Made by a program: the position numbers and the translations under genes
NCBI GenBank assembly: GCA_947095535.1
Contig: OX352772.1
Coordinates: forward strand, 276,406,336 to 276,470,335
DNA: 64,000 nt
Direction of reading: 5' to 3'
Source of the DNA: Poecilobothrus nobilitatus
Lineage: Eukaryota > Arthropoda > Insecta > Diptera > Dolichopodidae
Shown: piece after piece, positions 23,128 to 33,869 of the stretch
Numbering within the stretch: the first letter of the stretch is position 1
How the letters are laid out: the number at the start of each line of letters is the position of its first letter
The notes under the pieces: model-generated
Databases searched by the model: none
What the model was told of the DNA's origin: nothing
The model's input: only the letters and a program-made list of their open reading frames with translations

Positions 23128-24420
23128 TTATTTAATGATTCGAAGTATTTTTTTAAAACTTATGTTTTCCTCCTCTTCCCTCAGATTTATATTCCCGTTA
23201 TTAATCCATGAACATTTGTATTTATTTGCTTTCTTAAATTCTAAAGCTACTTTGAAAAATTTATTATTACAACTAGTTAAACTATGGTTAACAGAAATTC
23301 GGTTACCTGCTGCATCTTTGACTTTTTCTTTATGCTTTTTCTTCTTTAAAACGTCAGCTTTTATATGTCGAGACTTGAAGTGAATTCTGACGCAATATAA
23401 ATTTTTATTTTCCATTTTCCAATAATGGCAATCTTCAATATCCTCACGGTATTAAACTGAGGTTCAGTAAATTCAGCATTCTTCAGTAATTTTACTGAAG
23501 AACTTTCTTTATTTTATTGTCAAGTTCAGCCACATTAACTACATCTACTGCATTTATCAGGCTAGATTGTTCCAAGTAATTTACTTTATCCTGCAATGTC
23601 TCAACCTTCTTTATTAGCTCAATATTTTCCTTTTTTTAGAGCAAGAAGATCGTTTGCTTTTTTTTGGTTTCCCTTGCCACACTTATGGGGAGTATCCATC
23701 TATGGCATCCACTATGTCATTTATTATTCATATTTGACTAAGCTTCAGTTTCGTTGATCATTAATTTCACTAAGCCGTTGGTTACTCGGCTGCAGCTATT
23801 GTACAAAACTAAGACGTTTTTTTTTTATTTCTACGCCATCTATTATTTTATACAAGAATTATGGTTTATTATTCTTTTATTATATAATAAAATACAATTA
23901 TAATTATTTATAGGACATATATACTTATTTTTAATTTAATTATATTTTACTAATTATTATATATTATAAGAAAAATCTATATTATTTTTTATTAATCTAT
24001 AAGAAAAATCTATATTATTTTTCTTTATTATTTTAATGCCGTGGTTTGAACCCGAGACCTTTCGTATGAAAGGCCGGTGTCTTAACCATTAGACCATTGG
24101 CTGGTGTAATATTTTCCTTTTTTAGAGCAAGAAGATCGTTTGCGTAGGTTTGATGAATCTCCTATATTTTTGACATAAATGCGTAGATTGGATCATTGTT
24201 AATTTCACTGTCCAGATTTGATGGTGTTTTTGCATTGCGTCCCAGCAATGAATTTGATAACAACTTTCTGGATCCACGTGTAGCACAGACAGGACTTATT
24301 GGTGTACCGTCAGCAAGCCCAATGAAAACTTAATTTACATGATTTGCACTGTACAAATTTTTATTGCCTTTCAATATTTTTGTCGCATTTAGAGCTTTGC
24401 ATTGTGAATTTTTTTTTTTT
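23128..24420 (-). pseudogene. LINE ORF1 protein with FP-like C-terminal domain, split by a SINE
   Basis: Minus-strand frames give, in protein order: a Ser/Pro-rich stretch (PISPVCATRGSRKLLSNSLL, then NAKTPSNLDSEI) at about 24310-24190; a coiled coil with KKENIELIKKVETLQDKVNY and LEQSSLINAVDVV at 23640-23540; and YREDIEDCHYWKMENKNL, IHFKSRHIKADVLKKKK, GNRISVNHSLTSCNNKFFKV and ANKYKCSWINNGNI at 23440-23180. The last part is the domain of baculovirus FP25K-like proteins, also widespread as ORF1 of insect LINEs, where it binds nucleic acid. Stops and shifts throughout. A 450-bp SINE interrupts it between 23657 and 24108. This ORF1 is downstream of, not upstream of, the RT fragment at 24690-25735 in transcription order, so they belong to different insertions. 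Confidence 0.7.
23658..24107 (-). mobile_element. tRNA-headed SINE with 36/37-bp target duplication
   Basis: The minus-strand head near 24105 reads CCAATGGTCTAATGGTTAAG (A box) and then TCTCGGGTTCAAACC (B box), closely tRNA-like. The body is A+T-rich and ends in poly-A (plus-strand T8) at 23658-23665. The flanks repeat the ORF1 sequence AATATTTTCC-T(6-7)-AGAGCAAGAAGATCGTTTGC at 23621-23657 and 24108-24143, one T apart. This shows insertion by target-primed reverse transcription into the ORF1 relic. A 24-bp phrase (AAGAAAAATCTATATTATTT) is duplicated at 23969 and 24001. Confidence 0.82.
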
Positions 24421-24689
24421 AATAAATTTAGTGTATACTTATTAATAATTTCTTTTTTTGTTTTTTTAACTTTTAGGTTTACGTTTGATTGAGTCAGAAC
24501 TTTGTTTTTAATTCTTTTTTAATAATTTATGAATTTTTAAATTTAATAATTGAGTACTGATTTTATTGTATATAAAAAATTATTGATTTATTAATTTAAT
24601 TCTAAACGACGTTTACCCCACAACGTATGAATTAAGAATTCACTATATAATTTTAACCCGTTATACAATAAGATTTTCTGAGTTTTACT

Positions 24690-25735
24690 TTTCCCAAAAT
24701 AGTTTGATCTAAAATCAAAAATATAATAATGCAATGCATAATTTTTGCATTTTGTACATAGACCAGCCTTTTGTAAAATAATTCGGCATCATTTCATTTT
24801 TTATTTTGAATACTATTATCAATACATTCATTTTAATCCTTTCCGACACACTCATCCATTTCAATGTACTTAACATAAAAGTTTTTGAGGCAAACCTATT
24901 AAATTTTAAAATTATCCTCATCCCTCTATTTTGTAATTTTTGCAACCTATTCATCATTTCAGAATTAAAAATGAAAAGTATTGATGAACAGTATTCAAAA
25001 TGCGGTCTTAACATATTAAATATTTTTATTGCACTCAAAACTGATTAATTAATTCTAATTAAAAAATATCTTAACTTTTTACTAATTTTTTGCAATTATA
25101 ATATAAATGCTTCTTGAAACTTAATTTACTATCAATAACTACACCTAAATACTTTATTTCATTAACAATATCAATTACTAAATTATCAATCTTTATTTCA
25201 CTACTTTCACTACGAGACTATTAACTACCATACATGTTGTTTTTAATATTTAATTTTAATTTGTTTAATAAATCATTCATTTAAATTTTCTAAATCATGA
25301 TTAATTTTCGTTATACATTCATAAACATTATTAGCAACTACATATATTAATGCATCATCTGCAAATAGCGCCAAATTTCCAAATTTTGCTACTTTTTCCA
25401 TATCGTTAATGTACATATATTAAAAATAGTAAAACTTCCAATGTACCCTGTGGAACACTTCTAATGACATATTGATTAATTTTTGCATTAAAATATTACG
25501 ATCTATGGTTTCAAATGCTCGTCTTAGATTAAGAAAGACTGCCAGAACAATTTTATTATCATTAACTGCGATTTTCCAACTAGTCAGTACTAAATTCAGT
25601 AAAGATTTGCAACTATTTCTTTTTCTGAAACCTGAATAATTTTGGGATATTAAATTATTATCTTCAAAGTAATCATTAATTTTATTATACACGGTTTTTC
25701 CTAGTATTTTAGATAATATAGGACACTTATTGATC
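24690..25735 (-). pseudogene. LINE reverse transcriptase, 3' half, FADD box retained
   Basis: Minus-strand blocks: SGFRKRNSCKSLLNLVLTSW and VFLNLRRAFETIDRNILMQK (motif A, 25692-25440); LALFADDALIYVV (catalytic FADD) at about 25360-25330; IVNEIKYLGVVIDSKLSFKK near 25150; and LRPHFEYCSSILF, RLQKLQNRGMRIILKFNR, KMNVLIIVFKIKNEMMPNYF at 25010-24790. These fit insect Jockey/CR1-like elements. Asp in the expected VFLDL motif is Asn (VFLNL), removing one catalytic residue. Stops between the blocks. 5'-truncated at about 25735, where the sequence changes to an unrelated plus-strand ORF. Confidence 0.82.
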
Positions 25736-25778
25736 AGACGAAACTCGCTACAGTTAATAGTATTTTTTACCTTTTATA

Positions 25779-25978
25779 GAAATAACAATAAAGAAATCCG
25801 TATAAGATGTGAATATAATAGTAATTCTAATCAAAAGTCTCTCGCAATTAAATGCTTAGAATATCGAGAAATATTAGCAGATAGAATTTTAAGTAATGGA
25901 GAAGTGGAAACAGTTCCTATTATAGATGGAGATTATAAATCCGATAACACTATACTTGATTTGCGATCAATAAAATAA
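25779..25978 (+). CDS. unidentified terminal-exon-like ORF
   Basis: Family not recognised. An open frame of about 66 codons follows a good acceptor (pyrimidine tract ending TTTTATAG just before 25779). It encodes EIRIRCEYNSNSNQKSLAIK, CLEYREILADRILSNGEVET and VPIIDGDYKSDNTILDLRSI, then K and a TAA, with AATAAAATAAAA directly after the stop as a candidate poly(A) signal. The composition is balanced and globular, unlike the low-complexity shadow frames around it. The LINE fragment ends about 45 bases upstream on the other strand, so this may be the last exon of a host gene separated from its upstream exons by the insertion, or a captured fragment. No in-frame ATG is needed if it is an internal/terminal exon. 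Confidence 0.45.
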
Positions 25979-26228
25979 AAATCATCATATCAAATGGAGA
26001 TTTCATAATTTATCAAAATAAAATAATAAATTGTAATAATTGTAAAATAAAAAATTTTTATAATAAATCTTTTTTATTTATTCAGGAATTATGATCAGAA
26101 GGAAACCATTTAACCATTTAATAATAATAACCGAACCATTTAATAAAAATTTTATTATCTCTATTTTTCAGAATTTTTTCAATCAAAAACACTTGTTTAT
26201 TTTCAGTTTTTAACACTTCATGTTCATA

Positions 26229-26965
26229 GCGGGTGGCCCAAATGAGACCTAGTTATGTAAAACATGTGTAACACTTGTAATAATCGTTTTTTTAATGATT
26301 TTTTTTTATATATTAAATACATTTGATACAAATTTAACGTGACTATGTGTGGAATATGACATTAGACAAATTACCACCATTTTGCTCAATACAGGCATTG
26401 GCTCTTTTTGGAGCATTTTGCATTACACCACGTAATGTTTCTGGTTGCAGGCTCCGTATTTCGTCTCAAATATTGTGCTTCAGCTGTCCAATTGTCTCTG
26501 GTTTATTAGCATACACTTTATCTTTTAAATATCTGCATAAAAAAAAGTCGGGCGCAGTTAAATTTGATGAACGAGGTGGCCAAGGAAAATCTGAATTTTT
26601 TGAAGTTATGCGTTCACCAAAAAATGCACACACCATGTCCATAGTTTGCGTATCAGTATGCCCAGTCGCTTCATCTTGTTGAAACCACATATTAGCATGT
26701 TGCTCCATCATTGGCCGCAAAAAGTTGTCGATCATTGTTCGGTAAGAAGCCACGGAGACCGTTTCTGGCGTTTCATCCTCATTCTCAAAGAAATATTGGC
26801 CGATGACTTTTGTGGCCATAACATCGCACCAACCAGTGTATCTGATTGGATGTGACTGATACTTGGATTTTCAGTGTTCCACAAACTACAGTTTTGCTTA
26901 TTGACTTAAATGGAAATTCGCTTAAATTGAATTTCATCCGACATCAAAAGATTATTTAAAAAATA
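26229..26965 (-). pseudogene. mariner-like (IS630-Tc1) transposase, C-terminal half
   Basis: Minus-strand reading: SDEIQFKRISI.VNKQN with NPSISHIQ near 26940-26870, then GQYFFENEDE, ANMWFQQDEATGHT (second catalytic Asp in QQD), FPWPPRSSNLTAPDFFLCRY with LKDKVY (third acidic position region, TAPDFF) at 26800-26490. The last block is a C-terminal LRGVMQNAPKRANACIEQNG, GNLSNVIFH near 26430-26350. The order and spacing are those of insect IS630/mariner-type transposases of the 'WFQQDGAT.HTA ... SPDLT..DFFLWGYLK' group. A frameshift lies near 26830 and a stop after the GQLKHNI residues. GGGTGGCCCAAATGAGACC at 26229 is a plausible terminal repeat; the 5' end is missing. Confidence 0.85.
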
Positions 26966-27730
26966 ATTTTGTGTGGCTAATTGTGTAAAATGTGTGAAAT
27001 TAAGTCAAGAAATAAATAAATAAGTAAAATAATAATTTATAATTAATAATTTAATAATTTATAATAGTACTTTAAAAAATAAAAATTTCTATTTTATAAA
27101 TGCGTTATATTAAAAATAGTTTTATAAATTTTCTTAGTAATAGAAAATACATACGTCACTCATCTTTTGCATTATAATTAATTTTCTTTTTGAATATTTA
27201 ATAATAATTGTAAAATAAACCACTACTTCAAATTTATATTTAAAAATATAAATTTTAAATTTTTTCAAAACACTTCCTCATTTTAATTTTTAAACTGCTA
27301 TAAGATTAAAAAAAATATATATATATTCATCTATTATACATACATACATTATTTATATAAATCAACGGATTATTTTTTCAAAATCCTGGATTGTAAAAGT
27401 GACCCAGAATTCAAAATCCCGAATTTCAGAGCACATGTGAAATCCTGAAATTATGAGCATTAAAAATCCCAGAAATTATTTTAATATATACTTTAGGTAC
27501 CTATATTTTAATTAAAACTTCAAAGGTTTTTTTTTAAATTTGCAATAATGAAAAATATATATATTTTTTTTATAGATAACTTGGTATTAGAACAAAAGTA
27601 AATAACATTTCATAATTTATAAAAAAAATTAAATACAAAAATAAAAAAAAAAATATAGAAAAATAAAAAAGTTGTAAACTTAACCTGTAAATAACAAAAC
27701 AATACTTTTCAATTAAAATTAAAATATTAT
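26966..27730. other. non-coding
   Basis: A+T-rich with poly-A/T runs. An eroded repeat at 27360-27480 has phrases 'AATCC(C)(T)GAAAT', but no identifiable gene. Confidence 0.4.
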
Positions 27731-27734
27731 GGAA

Positions 27735-28650
27735 GAGCAATGTTTGTTACAAGTTCTTTTAAGTATTCATATTCTTCCATAGATGTTCTTCCCATTTGTT
27801 TCTATTGAAATCTTATTTTTTAATACTTTTCATCTGCTCTAACTTTTTCAATATTACTTATAGCCAGAACCAATTCTTTTGATAAATTTACCATTAATTT
27901 GTAAAGACCAGTATGTTAGAGAAAATATCTCGTATGTTTCATATCTTTTCGCCAATTTTTTCTTTTGAAAATTTCTCCGTACAATTCTGCCAAAGTGGAA
28001 AAGGGATCCTTTACATTTCGTATTTGGTAAGAATTCGGAAAAGGCATTTATAGATGCTTTTTCAAAATCGGATAAAACAAAAGCCGGGTTTAGATGTATG
28101 TCAAATTTTCATGCAAAACTAATTAGGTCAAAGAGCATTTTCTTATAAGCTTGTTTGTTTTTTTTGTCTTCAAACAGTATAGGAGAAATAAAATTTCCGT
28201 ATTCCTATCCGATTTGATCATACCGTGAATTGTAAAGAATTGAATGAAATGTTTTGGTACGACTTTAAATGTACCATTCATCAACCATATTTTTGTTTTG
28301 AAAAGATGTTTAACATGATGTTTAATGTACTCAATAATATTATACCATCATTTTCAAAACGTTTGAAATTTATAAGAAATTTCTCTCCTTCTACAAACTT
28401 CAATGTCTGGTATTCCGACATCCTCTACTTTTTCGGGTTCTTTTTGTTGCAAATGCCTTTTTTTCTGCTGATTTTAGATTCTGAAATAATTTTTGAAGGT
28501 ATTTTCTTCGTTGCTTCAGTTAGACGTATTGATTTGTTTCGCAATTTTTGAAGAAGATGCAATAGGGTCATGATTATGTATACTTGGACAATATTTTGTA
28601 GTTTCTTCAAGAATATAAGTGGTAATAATTTATCAACCTTTCTCCTCTCA
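27735..28650 (-). pseudogene. MULE-type transposase fragment
   Basis: Minus-strand blocks, in order: HNHDPIASSSKIAKQI; KTKIWLMNGTFKVVPKHFIQ, FFTIHGMIKSDRNTEILFLL at about 28300-28190; KTKKTNK; and SDFEKAS-like residues (YPILKKHL in the shifted frame) near 28080. Then SLFHFG-type residues and, at 27900-27840, VNLSKELVLAISNIEKVR. The 'W..DGTFK..P..F.Q.YTIHG' motif with 'DFE.A' downstream is the catalytic core of Mutator-like (MULE) transposases common in insects. The Asp of WLMDGTFK is Asn here. No FLYWCH finger is visible at the N-terminus. Numerous shifts. Confidence 0.68.
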
Positions 28651-28849
28651 CACTCCCGATTTATAGTATAGTTTTATAGTATAGTTTATTTGTTTTTGAT
28701 AATTGATACATAGGTATAATATAACCGAACCCATTAATATAATATTTTTTTCCCTTATTTGATTTCAAAATATTTATATTACCAATATATTTATAAATTA
28801 ATATTAAAATTGTAAAATAACAGTAAAATTTAAAAAAACAAACTGCTAA

Positions 28850-29490
28850 TCTACTTTAAACTTCCAAGAGCAATAAGTAGAATTGGGTGGTTTTTCTTTC
28901 GGTGAAAACTCTGTTACCTACTTGAAATATAAAAGCTTATTCCACTCATCTTCAAATGCCGAAATTGCTTTAGAAGTGGAACTGTTACAAAGTTTAAGCG
29001 GTAGATCTTCAAATTTTGGACGTATTTGATTTAAGCAAGTTTCTGGTGCGAAGTAATTTATTGTTTTTAAAACATTGGTGGGTTCAGAAAGTCTATTATT
29101 TATTTCTGTTAGAAGTTCCACAATAAATTTTAATAATATTTTGTTAATGAGGCAAGATTTCCTGAGAATCCAAAGATTTTTAAGAGAATCAATTTCCTCT
29201 AATTTAATTTTTTTGGAAATACAAATCCAAGATCAATCTTCAGGAAACTTTAAATTATCTTCATTATAAATCATTTCCAAACTTAAATTAATATTATTGA
29301 AACTATTACTAGAACACTTTTAATAATTTTCATTAGAAAACTTTTAATTAAGATTTCCATTTCATTTTGTCCATCATAAAAATTTATATCGGTTGGTTGA
29401 AAAAATATATTAAGTTTAGCCATGTCATTTAATAAAGGCTTGATCGCAATTAAAAAAAAATAATAATAATTATTTTTATACATTAGTTTA
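28850..29490 (-). pseudogene. hAT transposase internal fragment
   Basis: Frames read KPLLNDMAKLNIFFQPTDIN with FYDGQNEMEILIKSFLMKII (29430-29300) and later IDSLKNLWILRKSCLINKIL, ELLTEINNRLSEPTNVLKTI, FAPETCLNQIRPKFEDLPLK (29180-28990). The series '.P.++D...LN..FQ.......+...+...+K' then 'F..ELL.EI..RL......LK.+..F.P..CL.Q.RP.F.DLP' is the helical region between the catalytic Asp residues and the dimerisation domain in an insect hAT lineage. Both ends are missing; one TGA and one frameshift at least. Confidence 0.55.
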
Positions 29491-29654
29491 AAAATAAAAG
29501 TTTTGTGGTATGATTTATGTTCCTTTCAATTCCAAAAAAAGTCTTTAATTATAAATATTGTTCAATTATTATATTTATTGCTTTAACTCTGGACAACCAT
29601 CTTGTGATGCATAGTTGAACTAAATTTAAAGGATTTTTGTCGTTATTAATCAAT

Positions 29655-30065
29655 TTACACACTTAAAAATAATTGCGGTATGCGATGCAATTTACATTGC
29701 ATATCAATCCAACGCAAGCTTCTAACTAATATTAATGCAAGCTTAACATCAGACTTCTTCTGATGTAACATGCATGTGAAATAAGTTATAACTTCTAACG
29801 AAGTATTTTAGATGTAATTTGCAACGAAAAGACATGTAACTTCTAACAAAATATTTTAGATGGAATTTGCAACGAAAAGACATGTAATTTTTAACGAAGT
29901 ATGTTAGATGTAATTTCCAACGAAAAGACATGTAACTTTTAACGAAATATTTTCAATGTTATTTGCAGTGATAACAGTGATATATAAGTAGCTGTACACC
30001 AAAGGGATCATCAAATAAATATTACACCAAAAATACGATCATCACAGTGTCACAGTTATTTGATA
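29655..30065 (+). mobile_element. probable solo LTR with promoter and poly(A) signal
   Basis: Four degenerate copies of a 48-bp unit are followed by a TATA box (TATATAAGTA at 29981) and an initiator-like region. An AATAAA comes next (30013-30018) and the short segment ends in CAGTGTCACAG. This U3-tandem-repeat, TATA, poly(A) order is how insect LTRs are built. Neither boundary nor a target duplication could be fixed and no partner LTR is seen, so the call is tentative. Confidence 0.42.
29783..29965. repeat. 48-bp tandem repeat, about 3.7 copies
   Basis: The unit begins TAACTTCTAACGAAGTATTT and ends GCAACGAAAAGACATG. Copies start near 29787, 29835, 29883 and 29931 with a few substitutions each. 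It lies in the upstream half of the LTR-like segment and could serve as an enhancer repeat. Confidence 0.85.
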
Positions 30066-30347
30066 TCTAAAAACTGGTATGATCACACATCTTTTTATAT
30101 AATACCATCATGCAAAATAACAAATTTGTATTTATCTTATTTTTGTATGATTAAATTTATTTAATTAATATAAGTATTTGAAAAAACTGCATGTATTTAT
30201 TAACTAAATGTATTATGCAAAAAGTGAGAATTTAAAATTAAAAAAATTAATATTGTGATTTTATGAATTAAATTTAATTAAGTGCATATACATATAAATG
30301 CTTTCATTATATCAAATTAGTATAATTGTTTTATATATACATTATTA

Positions 30348-32600
30348 TTAAATATACTGTTTATTATATCGCAAAATGTAATTTTGCTGATTTGTACTGC
30401 AAAAGTGTTGCTGAAACGATTTTTTGTACGCAAGGTCGTCGAAACTTAAACAAATAGGATTAGAATTTTTAGGTACAAGTTGGTAGACGCAGTAGAATTT
30501 GTCATAAATACCAATAAATTCATTCAATACAAAGAATATCTTACAATTGGTATGTAGTATTTCAATTATATTGTAAAAGTAAATTACTTCTTCAGAATTT
30601 TTCATGGATTTAATAATAAAAAACCCTTTTTTATAATAGAATTCAGCTTCAATATAAGAAAGGGAAAAAACAGGCTCTACTAAGGAAAAATGGGATTCTA
30701 CCAATTTCTTTTTTCCTTTAATGAAAATATTTTCGAATTTTTGTTTTTGCCAAAAACCTGCCATCATTTGCTGATGTCTTCTAGCAAATGTTTGGGAAAC
30801 ATTTTTAAAATTTTGTGTCAAATTTTTCGTAAATTAGCGAAATTTCGACTCATAGCTCATAGTCCACATATGTATAATAGGCCCCATTTGCTTGATAACT
30901 CTGGGGTAATGTAACAGAAAATGTTGTTTCGGAATAAGATTCTTTTGAAACGTATTTAAAATAATTGACAAATGAGTCGATATATATGTTTCTAAATTAA
31001 ATATTTGTTGTTCTGTAATTTCATAGGAAAAATAATAATCTTAATATCTCAAGCATACTTGTAATACCTTCCCATTGAGAATTGTGTTCAGCTTTATAGA
31101 ATCCGAAATTACTCAAGATTAATATTTGATGGCTTATTTTTTCGATTGATAAATCCAAAATTATGTGATGAAATAATATCGTTTAATTTTTCAACGTTTG
31201 TTATAATTTTTACTTGAATAAAGATAAGTACTACTTGCTGATTGAATGGAAATATGTAAGTTCATTTAAAACTGTTTTACGCTGAATGCCCTTGGTTTCG
31301 ATCATTTGTAATTTACGCTGAGCAGGTTGATCTTTTAAGATTTCATAACAATCCTCAGTTCTCAAAAGCTGAACATTTTCTGCAATAGTTTTTTTAGTAT
31401 GACTACTAGGCATGGTACAAAAGCGACAAAAAAAGCGTGCCGAAAAAGATTTAGTGCCATGTAGTAAGCCTATAGCCATTATCGTGCCATGTAGTAAGCC
31501 TATACTTTCGATCATTATGCCAGTATTTTCCAAAACTTTAATGTCACTAACAATAGGCTTTAAAATTGAGTTTAAGTTAAAACTTCCATGTAAATCATTA
31601 ACATAAAATAGGCAGACTAGAAAAATGTGGTTCAGTTTTAATTGTAAACTAGGCGGACAATTGACAATTGTAAAATAAATAGCTCCTATTTTATGTACTA
31701 AAGTTTTGCTACCCAAAACTTTGGCTACTTTAAAATCATCATAATATAATTGAGTTAATACAAAATTCTTATTCTCAAATTTAGGTTTTAATGACTGATA
31801 GCAAGTGCCACAGCATGGGTACTTAAATATTCTTTCCTGGCAACAATGTAAGGCATTAAATTCTTAAAAGAGATGTCTGAAAACTGTATTTCTAAATATT
31901 TTTTCAAGAGTGGTACTAATGGGAATAAACTTTAAAAAATTTTGAACTATATCTCTTTTATAAGTGGGGGTTTTATTATTGAAGCGCATGTCCCACCTAA
32001 AACCTATTGGGATTTGTTTTGGCTCAGCGTAGAACATATTTTGTTTGAACATTTCCAGTCTTTTAAATTTAGAACAATATGTTGCCAAGGTATCGGAAGT
32101 TTTGTATTGCTTGAATTCGCTATTATAAAATTCGTTCGTTGTTTTTGGGACAAGAATATTAATAGCCTTTACAGTAATATTTTTAGTTTCATTCAAAATT
32201 TCCGAAATTGTTTGCTTTGGTAAACCAAGTTTAATCATCTTAATATAAAAATTTTGTACGCAATTTTCAAAATCGTTTAAGTCATCGATAGATTGAGAAC
32301 TTGTTGCAACAGAACTGTTTTAAATTTGGAAAGGTGTTATTGATGTGCTTGAATTTACCAGAATAGGTTCACTAATATTTTTATTTACATTAATTTTATG
32401 TTTCTTAACATGCTTTTTTAGTGCTGAAAAGGATTGAAAACAACTTTTGCAACTGTTTTCTATTATACATTTAATTCTTGTTTCCGTATTCTCTTTTATA
32501 AATTCATTGTACTTAAGGTGTAAAATTATAGTATCTATATCATCAAATTTCTTCTCACCAAAAAAAATTCATTGTTCAATATATTTCGATTTGGCTTTAA
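30348..32600 (-). pseudogene. large unclassified transposon-like protein with C2H2 finger (family B)
   Basis: One element spread over several frames on the minus strand. N-terminus near 32450: CKSCFQSFSALKKHVKKH, a C2H2 finger. Then FENCVQNFYIKMIKLGLPKQ and, at 32238-31864, CSKFKRLEMFKQNMFYAEPK with QIPIGFRWDMRF and FLKFIPISTTLEKIFRNTVF. Next, at 31716-31231: MGSKTLVHKIGAIYFTIVNC, PPSLQLKLNHIFLVCLFYVN, SARFFCRFCTMPSS and a Lys-rich end. Then LPRVIKQMGPIIHMWTMSYE and ARRHQQMMAGF (30870-30770) and a C-terminal beta-rich part down to 30348. The series GSK..VHK+GA+YF.I.N.PP, FCRFC and WTM.YE.K recurs in a multi-copy family of uncharacterised insect and cnidarian proteins, so I judge it transposon-borne. 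I cannot place it in a named superfamily. Broken by at least four shifts or stops. Confidence 0.55.
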
Positions 32601-32609
32601 ACTACCTTA

Positions 32610-33675
32610 AAAATTAAAATTATAAAGGATATTATAAGATTTATTCCAGATGTTCTCCGGAAAATATTTTACTTGTAGACTTGTGCTACTTCTAGTTTCA
32701 GACCTATTTCTTTTGCTCGAGTTGTAAGTTTTTCAGATCATATTTCATAAAATAAATTTGCAATAAAATTCCAGAAGGTTTTCAAGCTGTTGGTGAAATG
32801 TTGGCCGAAAACATAATGTGCCTAGAAAAGAGCGTCAATGGTATCAATAATATAAAAAGTGGATGGCAAGATAATAAGCGCTCTTTCCAACGCACAGGTA
32901 GAAAGCTGATAACACTAATTTATTTTCTCCGCATGGAATAAGATATTTATGCGTATATTCCTCATTCATCAACTGATTTGTTAAATTTACCTAGCACGAA
33001 AAAAATGAATTTTTTGTTAATTTGTTAATAAATATTTACCGGTTTGAAAACAATTAATTTGGTTAAAGAAGTACTAAAGGAATCTTGAACTGTTTTTGCT
33101 GAAAACTTTCCAGCTACTTGTTGTGGCAGTAAATTTAATAAATAAAAAATTGGCCTTGCTGATAATAATCATTCTAAACATTATGTGTGCACATTAAAAT
33201 ATTTATAAAGGTTTTTATTGTTGTAATAAATTTTAAAGAAAATTAAACTTAAAAAAAAAAATTTAAAAGAAAAGTAGCCGGCATCTAGCCCAAATTTAAG
33301 AATTAGCCAATTTAAGAATTTTGGTAGCTAAATCAAGAAAAAAGTAGCCCTCTGGCAACCCTGTTTCTAAGTTAGAGCAGCAAACGCAATGACATAAGTG
33401 CTTTTACTGAACATTTACAGGCCACAGCATTTCAATTTTAAAAATAAAACTGCGCTATGCTATGCTGTTAAAATTTAAGAAAAGCAAATGAAAGCAATAG
33501 CTATTTTTAAAAAAAAACAAAAACTTCGCTTTTCTGCACATTATAATGATCAAAAACTGAGCTATACAAAGTGCTTTTTCATTTGTTACTATTTATCAGC
33601 AAAGTAAGAAAAAGCTTTTACTGAGAACTTAATATTATTATTTACAGGTTTTTTTCAATACTTAAGTAGGCGAAC
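32610..33675. other. non-coding with a possible transposon end
   Basis: No gene assigned. At 33346-33361 the phrase AGCCCTCTGGCAACCCTG looks like a right-hand hAT terminus (reverse complement CAGGGTTGCCAGAGGGCT), but no partner end was found. A plus-strand frame at 32780-32935 (EGFQAVGEMLAENIMCLEKS) is open but unrecognised. Confidence 0.35.
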
Positions 33676-33678
33676 AGT

Positions 33679-33859
33679 TTAAAATAATTTATTGATAGTA
33701 TTTTCATTGGTCGTTGTTCTTGGTTTCCTTTTCTAAAAAAAAAACGTACAAATTATTAGAATCATAAAAAATAATGATGTTGCTTATATCTATTTCGTTT
33801 TTTTTCATGCATGATTCTAGACTTGCAGGAACTTCATCACTTGACTCTTTATGTTTATC
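33679..33859 (-). other. two exon-like coding fragments of unknown origin
   Basis: On the minus strand, acceptor CTTTTTATAG precedes KHKESSDEVPASLESCMKKN with EIDISNI. A second acceptor TTTTTTTTTAG at 33733 precedes KRKPRTTTNENTINKLF and a stop at 33679. Ser/Glu-rich, then basic. They could be exons of the same decayed gene as the fragments at 35138-35975 and 37357-37525. Function unknown. Confidence 0.28.
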
Positions 33860-33869
33860 CTATAAAAAG

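Noticed and set aside
24036..24105. tRNA gene on the minus strand
   Set aside because: Same reason: SINE head flanked by a long duplication.
29749..29931. 60-codon frame with internal repeats (YMSFRCK-LHLKYFVRS)
   Set aside because: The repeats are explained by the 48-bp DNA tandem unit (48 is divisible by 3, so any frame repeats); no start or context supports a protein.
32780..32935. Plus-strand frame EGFQAVGEMLAENIMCLEKS
   Set aside because: Open for about 50 codons but no family recognised and no context.
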